Shown here: positions 25,493 to 33,708 of the stretch, in pieces | Layout: each line of letters begins with the position of its first letter | How positions within the stretch are numbered: position 1 is the stretch's first letter | NCBI GenBank assembly: GCA_026992635.1 | Contig: JALWYU010000069.1 | Coordinates: 1 to 50,924, forward strand | DNA length: 50,924 nt | From: Bacteroidota bacterium | Lineage (GTDB): Bacteria > Bacteroidota > Bacteroidia > JAADEI01 | Direction: 5' to 3' | The notes under the pieces: model-generated | The model's input: the letters and a program-made list of their open reading frames with translations, nothing else | What the model was told of the DNA's origin: nothing | The model's database searches: none | Position numbers and translations under genes: made by a program

Positions 25493-27880
25493 ATGTACAG
25501 GCAAGTTTGGTTGTTGTATCTTTCTGGTGTTATGGGGTTGGTGGCACAGTCTGTGAAGACGACGTTTGTTCGGCATTATCCGGCGCCGGGTATGACAGGT
25601 GGGCTGGCGTCTTTGGCGGCACCCAATGGTCTTCTTTACATTACGGGGCAGTTTGATTATGGGTCGCCAGATTGTGTCGCCTGGCTATCGGCATTGACGC
25701 CCTGTGGTGAGCCATTGTGGACGGCACTGTATGATCCCAATGGTGAGAAGAGTGGCGGGTTGAGTCTTGCGTATGTGGAGGGGAACAGGCTGGCGGTGGG
25801 CTTGGGCGATCCGCCCATTCTGCTGTTGCTGGATGCCATGACGGGGAATGTCCTCTGGAGTGTTCAGGCGAATGATGCGGATGAATATGCGGCGGGTCTG
25901 GCGGTGGATACGGCACTGGACCGGATCCTGTGGACTATTAGCTGGAATACCGGTGATGGAAAAGTTCTGGTGGTGGATTACAATGGGAATTTTGTCTGGT
26001 CTAAGCGGTATTCTTTAGTGAATGCGAATTTTGGCAAAGAAGCATTTCATCAGATTCTTGTCTTGCCTGATACGACGTATGTGTTTTGTGGTGTAACATC
26101 TATTCCGCTTGGAACTTTTACGTTCAGGTATGACATATGGGTGGTTCGTGTAACGAGTCAGGGTACGGTGTTGTGGTCGCGTCAAATGGGCAGTCCCAAT
26201 TGGGACGAAGGAGGGCTCTTCCCCTATGCCCGTGTGGATTGCTCTCTTTCGCCAGATCAGCGAAGCATTTATGTGGTGGGGTATACCCGGACGCCAGCCT
26301 ATACCATAGGGGGTGGCCCTCAGGATGTGCTGATGGTCAAACTGGACACGGCAGGCAATCTGATCTGGGCAAAAACCTATGGGTCGTCTGGACAGAGGGA
26401 GGTACCCAAGCGTGTCCGGACGTTTCCCGATGGGCGCGTGGCAGTGCTTGGTGATGGATTCACGACAAGCAATACCGCCAACAACTATGCTTTTCTGTTG
26501 ATTACGGACAGCAATGGTCAGATGCTGGCACTTCGTAAATACCTGTATGGTACAGAGACGGATGCCGTGGGCTTGGACATCAAACAGGACATCCTGCTTA
26601 TGAGCATGTACAGTACGTTTCCAACTACGGGTGAGGACGCAATTTTGGTTCAGGCTGATCATACGGGGTATGTTCCCTGTGGGATGGATACCTTAGTTTG
26701 GGGCATGCAGGATATTACACTCATTCTCAATGTATCCACGTCATTGCCCGGTGTCAATTCAGGTCCGACAATCTTTTCCATTCCGACGGGACGACAAACT
26801 GTGAATTTATCCGATAGCTTCCTTTGTATTGCCTGCACAGTGCTGGATACTCCCAAAATTACACTTTTTCCACGGGATAGTATTTGCTGGGGTGATACAC
26901 TGCGCGTTGTCTTTTCGGTGGATACCGCATTTAAGGGATGCCTCGTGAAATTTCTGGATAGTGTTCTGGTTTTTCGCGACACATTTTCCAGCGATACATT
27001 CTCTCCAGGTATGCATACTGTGCTGGTTCGTGCGCTGTGTGCGCAGGATTCCGTGCAAACTCGGGATACGTTCTGGGTTTTACCGCCACCACAGGTACAG
27101 TGGGTGGGGGATACAGCAGTGTGCTATGGGGATACGGGTACTTTGTCAGTACTGGTCAATGGTGGGATTCCTCCTTTTACTTTTTCCTGGAGTGGGACCG
27201 CCTGGCTGAGCTGTGTAATCTGTGATACGACGCGGTGGGTTGCCGGAGATTCTACTGCAGAGGTTCAGGTCATGGTTACGGACCGCCTGGGCTGCCGCGA
27301 TACTCTGAGCATAACGCTCAATGTGTTGCCTTTGCCTGTGTTTGACTTACCGGATACGAGTGTTTGCTGGCATGATAGTCTTTGGCTGGGTGTTCCGGTT
27401 GGGGTTGCCTGGCAGTGGCGCCCTACCGAAGTGGTGGATTGTGATACCTGTTCGGGGGTGTGGCTTACTGCGTCTGAGAATGTTCTGGTTCAGGCAACCG
27501 TTTGGTCTGCAGAAGGTTGTGCCTGGACGGATTCTTTTTGGGTGCGGAGTCAAGAAGGACCCTACACTGCAATTGTTTACTGTCCAGATACAGTGTGGTT
27601 TGGTGCTCGTGTTGAACTGCGTGGTGAGACCGAAGGAGAGTCCTGGTGGTGGAGTACACCTGATGGGGTGATGGTATCCCTTCCTGACGAACTGACGCTG
27701 GTTGTGCAAGCACCGGTTGTAGTTGGCGAACGAGATACATTTTTCTTCTGGGCAACTGATGCACAAGGTTGTCTTCAGGGAGATACCTGTGTGATTCTGG
27801 CTTATCAGGAAGAGGTGCCCTGTACGGAAAGTGTTTGGTTACCCAATACGTTCACGCCCAATGGTGATGGAAAAAAATGA
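25493..27880 (+). CDS. Secreted beta-propeller/PKD protein, frame-broken before its CHU_C domain
   Basis: The ATG at 25493 (MYRQVWLLYLSGVMGLVAQ) starts with a signal peptide, giving 795 residues. The N-terminal half is a propeller of repeats such as DIWVVRVTSQGTVLWSRQMG and DVLMVKLDTAGNLIWAKTYG. The second half has PKD/Ig-like beta domains, each with short Cys pairs (DSICWGDTLRV, DTAVCYGDTGTLS, DTSVCWHDSLWLG). It ends SVWLPNTFTPNGDGKK and TGA. The family continues FTPNGDGKNDV, the opening of the gliding-motility-associated C-terminal (type B T9SS) domain. That domain continues in another frame from 27879. The break coincides with seven A residues at 27871-27877; six would restore the frame. 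It may be a real mutation, slippage, or an assembly error. Confidence 0.85.
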   Translation: MYRQVWLLYLSGVMGLVAQSVKTTFVRHYPAPGMTGGLASLAAPNGLLYITGQFDYGSPDCVAWLSALTPCGEPLWTALYDPNGEKSGGLSLAYVEGNRLAVGLGDPPILLLLDAMTGNVLWSVQANDADEYAAGLAVDTALDRILWTISWNTGDGKVLVVDYNGNFVWSKRYSLVNANFGKEAFHQILVLPDTTYVFCGVTSIPLGTFTFRYDIWVVRVTSQGTVLWSRQMGSPNWDEGGLFPYARVDCSLSPDQRSIYVVGYTRTPAYTIGGGPQDVLMVKLDTAGNLIWAKTYGSSGQREVPKRVRTFPDGRVAVLGDGFTTSNTANNYAFLLITDSNGQMLALRKYLYGTETDAVGLDIKQDILLMSMYSTFPTTGEDAILVQADHTGYVPCGMDTLVWGMQDITLILNVSTSLPGVNSGPTIFSIPTGRQTVNLSDSFLCIACTVLDTPKITLFPRDSICWGDTLRVVFSVDTAFKGCLVKFLDSVLVFRDTFSSDTFSPGMHTVLVRALCAQDSVQTRDTFWVLPPPQVQWVGDTAVCYGDTGTLSVLVNGGIPPFTFSWSGTAWLSCVICDTTRWVAGDSTAEVQVMVTDRLGCRDTLSITLNVLPLPVFDLPDTSVCWHDSLWLGVPVGVAWQWRPTEVVDCDTCSGVWLTASENVLVQATVWSAEGCAWTDSFWVRSQEGPYTAIVYCPDTVWFGARVELRGETEGESWWWSTPDGVMVSLPDELTLVVQAPVVVGERDTFFFWATDAQGCLQGDTCVILAYQEEVPCTESVWLPNTFTPNGDGKK

Positions 27881-28127
27881 TGTCCTGTATGTGTATGTTC
27901 GTCAGCCTGTTGAAATTCTGGAGTGGCGAATCTATACTCGCTGGGGCGAAGAGGTATTTGCCGCCGAACATGTCTATGCGGGTTATCCGGAATATCGGTC
28001 GGCAACAGGATGGGATGGAACAATCCATGGGCGACCTGCCCGCCCCGACGTGTATATGTGGTGGTTGCAGTATCGGTGTGGACGGCAAATCGTTTTTAAG
28101 AAAGGTGATGTTACGCTGTTGCGGTGA
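27879..28127 (+). CDS. Out-of-frame remainder of the CHU_C (type B T9SS) domain
   Basis: In the frame beginning after the A7 run the translation continues DVLYVYVRQPVEILEW, then IYTRWGEEVFAAEHV, GWDGTIHGRPARPDVY and a final CGRQIVFKKGDVTLLR. These are the standard landmarks of the gliding-motility-associated C-terminal domain (YNRWGE.VF, WDG, G.Y.Y, KGD.TL.R). It is not an independent gene: it has no credible own start, signal or promoter. Together with the upstream ORF it would form a protein of about 878 residues, which needs the removal or slippage of one A. Confidence 0.8.
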   Translation, partial: DVLYVYVRQPVEILEWRIYTRWGEEVFAAEHVYAGYPEYRSATGWDGTIHGRPARPDVYMWWLQYRCGRQIVFKKGDVTLLR

Positions 28128-28180
28128 AAATAAAAAGTTTCCGAGGTGTGCGGAGTGTGTCAACAAACAACTTGTTATTT

Positions 28181-29394
28181 TTATCGTGCGAACGCCTGCC
28201 AGATCTTTATAGGCATGCCATTAATCGGGTTATAAAGCGTGAGCAAATACATCCCTGCAGGAAGTGCCTAGAGTGATATACGGATTCGTGCATATCCTGT
28301 GTGAGAGTTTGCAATCGGATAAGTTTCCTGGCTTTGTGTGACCTTGCCTGTGATTGTGGGAATCTGATATTGGATATTGCACAGGGAAAGGTTGGTGGGT
28401 TTCGCGGTCTACCCTCAACTTATGCATGTGCGGTAATCGTAAGAAGGCTGGATAGGGCTTTCCCCAGAGGTTGCAGATCCGTCAGGCAACATCGCGATGA
28501 CCCGATAGTAGAATAGTGCATATCGGTCAAGCCCGTTAGGAAGTGTGTCGGTGTATCTTTCCTGGTAGAAGGGTATGGTGTGAGGCAAGGGGAATTCCTG
28601 GGCAGGGAATCTTACAATTTCTGTAAATGTTCCAGAGGGCTCATTGGTACGTTCTATTATCCAGTAAACAGGGAACTCCTCGGAGACATAGAACCAGTTC
28701 AGGTGGACGAGTCGCTGACTATAGTCTGGGACAGGAAGGGCTTTGAATCGGAAGACTCCAGAGGGAAAGGCGTACATATGAAAACACTTTCTCCTGCTCC
28801 TGTGGTGTATCCGTTAACGAACCATTCTCCGGAATTCCCAGCACCGCCACTGGTTACCATTGCACTGCTACCTACAATGCCTCTGCTGGTTACTTCGCCA
28901 CATGCTCTGAGATTGACATTTCCATTGGTGGTTAACTTGATAAGGATGATGTCATAACCGCCATTGCCGAAAGAATTGGCTCTACCGGCGACCACCAGAT
29001 GCCCGCTGGTTGTTTGAATGATGTCATAGCTGAAGTCTATGCCAGATCCTCCACTTGCTTGAGACCATTGTAAGTTTCCGCTGGGGTCCAGTTTGACAAC
29101 ATAGATATCGTTGGCTCCTTGCCCACAGGATTTGGTTGTCCCGGTGATGGCGTATCCTCCGTCTGTAGTTTGGATGATGGCTGTCCCTGATTCGTAATTG
29201 GCGCCACCGATGGTTCGTGTCCACTGGATAGTGCCGGTTGTGGATAACTTGGCGACGTAGACATCCCATCCCCCCAACTCTGGAGCTCCTGAAGGATAAC
29301 CTACTATTGCATAGCCTTCGTGGGAAGTCTGGTTGATGGACAAGTCGTAATCGGGGTTTGCCCTGTCATTGCCAGACAGGAAGCTCTGCTTGAA
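28181..29394 (-). pseudogene. Decayed propeller protein with T9SS sorting domain
   Basis: Reading the minus strand, 29394 down to about 28775 encodes propeller repeats (DVYVAKLSTTGTIQWTRTIG, IIQTTDGGYAITG, DIYVVKLDPSGNLQWSQ) and a Ser/Gly-rich segment ending AGESVF. Around 28770-28780 the sense shifts to another frame, which continues FPSGVFRFKALPVPDYSQ and a fibronectin-like region (FPVYWIIERT) to RTCIS. That frame then meets TGA at 28415-28417, TAG at 28409-28411 and TAG at 28268-28270. The sorting domain nevertheless remains legible through the stops: YARIRISL, stop, ALPAGMYLLTLYNPING, ending at TAA 28181. The 5' end is cut by an in-frame TAA at 29395, with no signal peptide, next to the tandem repeat array. 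One frameshift plus three stops indicates a true pseudogene. Confidence 0.85.
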
Positions 29395-29499
29395 TTAGCA
29401 GCTACAGAAAAGGTGATGTCCATCTCACAACCCCACTCATTGGGCACAGACCACTGGCACCGATGTGTACCTCTTGTCCCGTTTGTGGATGCCCTTTTT

Positions 29500-30024
29500 G
29501 GCACTTCCGGTGCCTCCTTTGGCACTTCCGGTGCCTCCTTTGGCACTTCCCGGTGCCTCTTTTGGCACTTCCGGTGCCTCTTTTGGCACTTCCGGTGCCT
29601 CTTTTGGCACTTCCTGGTGCCTCCTTTGGCACTTCCTGGTGCCTCCTTTGGCACTTCCGGTGCCTCTTTTGGCACTTCCGGTGCCTCCTTTGGCACTTCC
29701 CGGTGCCTCCTTTGGCACTTCCGGTGCCTCCTTTGGCACTTCCCGGTGCCTCCTTTGGCACTTCCTGGTGCCTCCTTTGGCACTTCCCGGTGCCTCCTTT
29801 GGCACTTCCTGGTGCCTCCTTTGGCACTTCCTGGTGCCTCCTTTGGCACTTCCTGGTGCCTCCTTTGGCACTTCCTGGTGCCTCCTTTTGCCATTTCCGG
29901 TGCCTCTTTTGCCACTTTTTGGTGCCTCTTTTGCCACTTTTTGGTGCCTCTTTTGGCACTTTTGGTGCCTCTTTTGCCACTTTTAAGTAGCTCCTCTGGC
30001 ACTCCAGGAGCCTTTTCTGGCATT
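29500..30024. repeat. Tandem array of about 25 hairpin-forming 21/22-bp repeats
   Basis: Eighteen near-identical units run from 29500 to 29888. Each has the form GGCAC, then TTCCG, TTCCCG or TTCCTG, then GTGCC, then TCCTTT or TCTTTT. Units are 21 or 22 bp long depending on one base in the loop. About seven degenerate units follow to roughly 30024, some changed in sequence but still partly palindromic, such as CATTGATCAATG. GGCAC and GTGCC are complementary, so every unit can form a 5-bp stem. On the minus strand each unit carries AAAGGAGG. Long stop-free frames on both strands arise from the repeat itself. There are no unique spacers, so this is not CRISPR. Confidence 0.95.
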
Positions 30025-30239
30025 GATCAATGTCCTTCACATCATTCTGGAGTCCGCAATGGTTCACACTCACGCCTTCAATACCCGGTGGATGTGGATA
30101 GTGCCTCAGGGAACAGTCTGTCTCTCACCTGTCTCGCTGGAAGGAGCTGGCTTGCCAGGGGTCATGTCTCCTGTTTCCGCTCTAATTGTCTCAGGAAGTG
30201 GATTCGGTGCTTCCTTCTGCTCCTGTTTGTTGTTCTTCT

Positions 30240-30606
30240 TCTTCTTCTGTCCTGACCAGGTATGCCTGCCTTTACCGCCTACTTCAATGACCAATATATG
30301 AGCAGGGCTGTAGAGCAGGCGTCGGCGCCGGCACCCATGCGCGTGTCTTCCAGCGCTTCTAAGAGTGATGCCACTTCCCTTATCAGGAGGGTGGGGTTGT
30401 GCTACAGCTCAAAGTCTCTCTTTGCCTCCTCTATGTCTATGTATGGAGACGTCAGTTCCTGTCGTTTTCTGGTGATCTGGAGGGCTCTTTCCATAAAGGC
30501 TATTCTGTTGCCCATTTTGAGTCCTTCCATCTGTTCTTCTGGCGTGAGCTGGATGAGGAAAGGGAGACATTGCCTGATTTCACGCACTTCCCTTGTTGTT
30601 CCATAG
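30240..30606 (-). pseudogene. Remnant of a small helical hypothetical protein gene
   Basis: On the minus strand a single frame reads EIRQCLPFLIQLTPEEQMEG, then KMGNRIAFMERALQI, SPYIDIEEAKRDFEL, TAG (30402-30404), NPTLLIREVASLLEALEDT, GADACSTALLIYWSLK, TAG (30279-30281), AVKAGIPGQ. From memory this matches a widespread uncharacterised helical family with LTPEER...KMGDK...FVEKAL, DTxxxAGSEAY and FYNSVKAAAK.GVPGAK motifs. The N-terminus is missing, two in-frame stops interrupt it, and after AVKAGIPGQ the sequence becomes Arg-rich low complexity. Segment 30025-30239 shows nothing else I can support. Confidence 0.7.
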
Positions 30607-30621
30607 CTTTTGTTTTTGTGG

Positions 30622-32427
30622 TTAGGGACAGATATTGGTAAGGGTGCCGCCGGAGCCGGTGATGCCACCAGAGCTTACCGTTCCGCCGGAGCCAACCACG
30701 CCACCCGAACCAGCGGTACCGCCTGAACTGACGGTTCCGCCCGTGCCCACCTGACAGCCACCAGGGCAACTCACTAAGTTGCCAGCCCCATCCAGCTTCA
30801 CCACATAGACATCCCTGCTGCCTGCGCCAAAGGAATCGGTACTCCCTGCAATGGCATAGCCGCCATCACTGGTCTGGATGATGGATAGTGGGACCTCCCA
30901 CTCGTTACTTGTTCCGCCGATGGTTCTTGTCCACTGCAGGTTGCCAGCACTATCCAGCTTCACGACATAGAAATCGGATCCGCCTGCGCCAAAGGATCCG
31001 GTAATCCCAGCGATGGCATAGCCGCCATCACTGGTCTGGATGATGGAGTAGCCAACATCGTTACCTGCTCCTCCAATGGTTTTTGTCCATTGCAGGTTAC
31101 CCGCCCCATCCAGCTTCACCACATAGACATCTGCGCTGCCTGCGCCAAAGGAGTTGGTAACCCCAGCGATGGCATAGCCGCCATCACTGGTCTGGATGAT
31201 GGAGTAGCCAACATCGCTACCTGCTCCGCCGATGGTTCTTGTCCACTGCAAGTTGCCTGCCCCATCCAGCTTCACCACATAGACATCTGCACTGCCTGCA
31301 CCAAAGGAGCCGGCATACCCCGCGATGGCATAGCCCCCATCACTGGTCTGGATGATGGACCAGCCCCACTCGCTACCTGCTCCGCCGATGGTTCTTGTCC
31401 ACTGCAAGTTGCCTGCCCCATCCAGCTTCACCACATAGACATCTGCACTGCCTGCACCAAAGGAGCCGGTAATCCCAGCGATGGCATAGCCGCCATCACT
31501 GGTCTGGATGATAGAGAAGCCCTCATCGCTACCTGCTCCGCCGATGGTTCTTGTCCACTGCAAGTTGCCCGCCCCGTCCAGCTTCACAACATAGACATCG
31601 TAGTTGCCCGCGCCAAAGGACTGGGTCCACCCTGCGATGGCATACCCTCCATCACTGGTCTGGATGATGGAGACACCATCATCGCTATTTCCTCCGCCAA
31701 CAGTTCTTGCCCACTGCAGGGTTCCAGCCCCATCCAGCTTTACTACATAGACATCATATAAGCCTGCGCCAAAGGAGTTGGTGTGCCCTGCAATGGCATA
31801 GCCGCCATCACTGGTCTGGATGACGGTGTGGCCGCCATCGTTATTTCCCCCGCCGATAGCAATACAAAAAGTATTACATGAGTCGGCAGTAACGGAAAGA
31901 GCAGTGGCGTTACCGCATCCACACTGGTTGCAGGGTTTGACGGTAAGGGCGCCATCGGTGGTGTCGGGAATGACGCGAAGGGTATCTGTGCCCTGTCCGG
32001 AGAGGATGGTCCAGCCAGGTGGGACTGCCCACTGGTAGGAGGCGTTGGGGCAGCCGGTTGCGATGTAAGTGGTGGTATCGCCCGTACAGGCGAAGGTAGG
32101 TCCGCTGATAGTTGGCGTGCAGGCAGGGGGCTGGCACAGCCGTGGGCAGGAGATGGTGTACCATCTGTGGGTGACTGTATCGTAGACTTCCAGGCAGAAG
32201 GAGTCAATGTTGAAAATCATGAGGGTGTGGGCGGGGTTCTGGATGGCGTTGCGTTGCTGTGTGGTGAGTCGTGGGATGAGGAGTCCGCGGGTGGTGTCCC
32301 AGATGTCCAGGCGTGCGGTGGGGTCGGGGTTGGTGGTGCCGATGCCGACGGACTGGGCAAGGGTGTGGTGAGCAGGCAGGAGAAGGGCGATCAGAACAGT
32401 CTTGATTGCAGTCTTTTTCACCGACAT
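30622..32427 (-). CDS. Exported seven-repeat beta-propeller protein without sorting domain
   Basis: From ATG 32427 (MSVKKTAIKTVLIALLLP) the product has 601 residues with a signal peptide ending HHTLAQ-S. An N-terminal module VGIGTTNPDPTARLDIWDTT ... GLLIPRLTTQQRNAIQNPA is a Bacteroidota domain related to phage tail-fibre-type sequences. A Cys-rich PKD-like domain follows. Then come seven repeats of about 52 residues (IIQTSDGGYAIAG, SFGAG, DVYVVKLDGAGNLQW, TIGG), expected to form a seven-bladed propeller. The end is Gly/Ser/Thr-rich (TGGTVSSGGTAGSGG) and stops at TNICP. The neighbouring pseudogene's counterpart continues into a T9SS sorting domain, so this gene seems to have lost its C-terminus. 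An alternative ATG lies at 32445. Confidence 0.85.
   Translation of the reverse strand: MSVKKTAIKTVLIALLLPAHHTLAQSVGIGTTNPDPTARLDIWDTTRGLLIPRLTTQQRNAIQNPAHTLMIFNIDSFCLEVYDTVTHRWYTISCPRLCQPPACTPTISGPTFACTGDTTTYIATGCPNASYQWAVPPGWTILSGQGTDTLRVIPDTTDGALTVKPCNQCGCGNATALSVTADSCNTFCIAIGGGNNDGGHTVIQTSDGGYAIAGHTNSFGAGLYDVYVVKLDGAGTLQWARTVGGGNSDDGVSIIQTSDGGYAIAGWTQSFGAGNYDVYVVKLDGAGNLQWTRTIGGAGSDEGFSIIQTSDGGYAIAGITGSFGAGSADVYVVKLDGAGNLQWTRTIGGAGSEWGWSIIQTSDGGYAIAGYAGSFGAGSADVYVVKLDGAGNLQWTRTIGGAGSDVGYSIIQTSDGGYAIAGVTNSFGAGSADVYVVKLDGAGNLQWTKTIGGAGNDVGYSIIQTSDGGYAIAGITGSFGAGGSDFYVVKLDSAGNLQWTRTIGGTSNEWEVPLSIIQTSDGGYAIAGSTDSFGAGSRDVYVVKLDGAGNLVSCPGGCQVGTGGTVSSGGTAGSGGVVGSGGTVSSGGITGSGGTLTNICP
30780..31850 (-). 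repeat. Seven tandem 156-bp coding repeats (propeller blades)
   Basis: The string atggcata recurs on the plus strand at 30851, 31013, 31169, 31325, 31481, 31637 and 31793. Intervals are 162 bp once and then 156 bp five times. Each unit encodes one blade of the propeller gene. The inner units are nearly identical at DNA level, implying recent unit duplication or gene conversion. Confidence 0.93.
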
Positions 32428-32447
32428 GGTCTTTGTGGTTTTCATGG

Positions 32448-32472
32448 AATAAGTTAGTGAATGCTTTGCGAA
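32448..32472 (-). promoter_or_regulatory. Possible promoter of the propeller gene (TAACTTATT box)
   Basis: TAACTTATT on the minus strand (32456-32448) ends 20 nt before the ATG at 32427 and abuts the ATG at 32445. The upstream partner is weak (TTCG after 12 nt rather than TTTS after 10-11), so this is a partial match. The position favours the ATG at 32427 as the start. Confidence 0.3.
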
Positions 32473-32815
32473 TTGTTCCAGGGTTGCGCAGAGAATTGTC
32501 AGCCAGCCTATTGAGGTTTCGTAAGTAAATTGCAACTTTCAAGGGGTTTGCGAGCAGACATTTCCTGCAAAAGTTTGGGCATGGCAACAGGGAAATCAAT
32601 CATAACACGCTTTACTAAAGCCAGAATTTCCAGAAATCCAGCACAAAATTTCGGTTTTGCGCACCTGGTAAAAAATTTGCTCCACACCTTGCGGTTGCTC
32701 CGTTCTTACTCTGGCGTGCTCTGCAAAGGTATCCATTGCATGATTCAAACCCGAATTTTTCCACACGAACTTTTTGGGGCTGTCCGTTGTTGTATGTGGC
32801 AGAAGCTGGGATCGA

Positions 32816-33253
32816 ATGAAGGGTTGGCGAGCGCTGGTTTCACGGTTCGTTGCAATAGTAGGGGCGTGGCTTGTGGTGGGCACCTCATTTATTGTGGTGC
32901 ATCATTGTATTGATGGCGAACTCATCCCACACTGGATTACAGGAAGAAGCTCCACCTGCGATGGGCATACCAATCACCACCAGGAACCGGGTTTCAACCC
33001 CCTGACCTGCCACGATGACTATCTGCCTGCCTTCCAGCGGATTGCCAATGTGTTTTCGGCGGGTTCTGACCTGGAGATTTTGCCGGAGCAGGATGGCGGA
33101 CAGCCTGTCCCGGCTGTACAGGGAAAGATATGGGATCTGCTCTTAAGTGGGAAGCTTGCCGCAACGGCTGCTCCTTTCAGTGGGTACGATGGAGTGGGCT
33201 TAGCGGGTGCGGACGGTAGACTGTGGGTGTTCCTTTGCTGTTTGTTGCGTTAG
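32816..33253 (+). CDS. HYC_CC_PP-like small exported Cys/His protein
   Basis: The 145-residue product has an N-terminal hydrophobic segment (FVAIVGAWLVVGTSFIVV) followed at once by HHC, then STCDGHTNHH and LTCHDDYLPAF. This layout recalls the Bacteroidota HYC_CC_PP family: a small exported protein with an HYC motif, paired cysteines and a following Asp-containing stretch, usually encoded next to CusA-type pumps, which is the case here. The match is partial: HYC is HHC and the CC pair is split. A role in periplasmic metal binding or sensing is inferred from location and residues. Start ATG 32816 gives a normal signal-like N-terminus; the longer ORF adds 14 residues. Confidence 0.55.
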   Translation: MKGWRALVSRFVAIVGAWLVVGTSFIVVHHCIDGELIPHWITGRSSTCDGHTNHHQEPGFNPLTCHDDYLPAFQRIANVFSAGSDLEILPEQDGGQPVPAVQGKIWDLLLSGKLAATAAPFSGYDGVGLAGADGRLWVFLCCLLR

Positions 33254-33308
33254 GGATTGGCTGGAGGTGTGGGTCTGTCTGGGGGAGAGCCGCCTGTGAA
33301 GGATGCAG

Positions 33309-33384
33309 TGTACGCCCATGGATTAGTTCCTGTCTCCTGCAGGAGGTGACTGTGGGCGTATAGCGGGTGGGTGCTCACCCGGGC
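33309..33384 (+). promoter_or_regulatory. Structured non-coding element upstream of the metal pump gene
   Basis: TACGCCCA (33311-33318) pairs perfectly with TGGGCGTA (33353-33360), extendable by a G-U and a U-A pair. The enclosed sequence contains the palindrome CTCCTGCAGGAG. A second 6-bp hairpin CGGGTG/CACCCG (33364-33381) follows, then GGCAG/CTGCC (33382-33393). The element lies in a 455-bp gap (33254-33708) between the HYC-like gene and cusA that otherwise holds no gene. It could be a terminator, an attenuator or a leader RNA; its function is unknown. Confidence 0.5.
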
Positions 33385-33708
33385 AGACCTGCCGATACCT
33401 GTGCCTGTGTTCGTGAAGCTTTTCTCGCTCTTTACCCAGATTGCATGATCCTGGTGTGCGTCTGGGGTCGTTCATCTGCTTATCAGGACAAAAAATGAAG
33501 GGAGTTTCGGGACATGTCTGGTTCCACAGAGAGCAAGAAACACGGGGAATTCAAAATTGGACAATGAAAACTGCAAGCTCCGGCAACCGGGACAACAGCA
33601 AGCTGGAAAGGAGACATGCAGGTCTGGTAGTGAGTAAATCCGGGAGACACGTCATGTTGCGGTTGAGCACAAGGTTCTCATGGGCTGTTCTGGCAAAAAC
33701 GGTTTACC

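Noticed and set aside
28415-28777. A separate 120-residue gene on the minus strand
   Set aside because: It is the out-of-frame middle section of the T9SS pseudogene, with no own start context, and continues legibly past its stop codons.
29500-29888. CRISPR array
   Set aside because: Units are contiguous without unique spacers and no cas gene is in the window.
29304-30255. Long ORFs of 166-311 codons on both strands, in five frames, with KEAPGSAKGGTRKCQRRHQ-like repeats
   Set aside because: The 21/22-bp repeat lacks stop codons in any frame, so open frames arise automatically. Mixed 21/22 unit lengths shift the frame repeatedly, which no real repeat protein would tolerate.
33130-33400. Cobalamin riboswitch, suggested by CAGACCTGCC and a CCGCAACGG string upstream
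   Set aside because: The order and spacing of the conserved core are wrong, and the CCGCAACGG string lies inside the HYC-like coding sequence.
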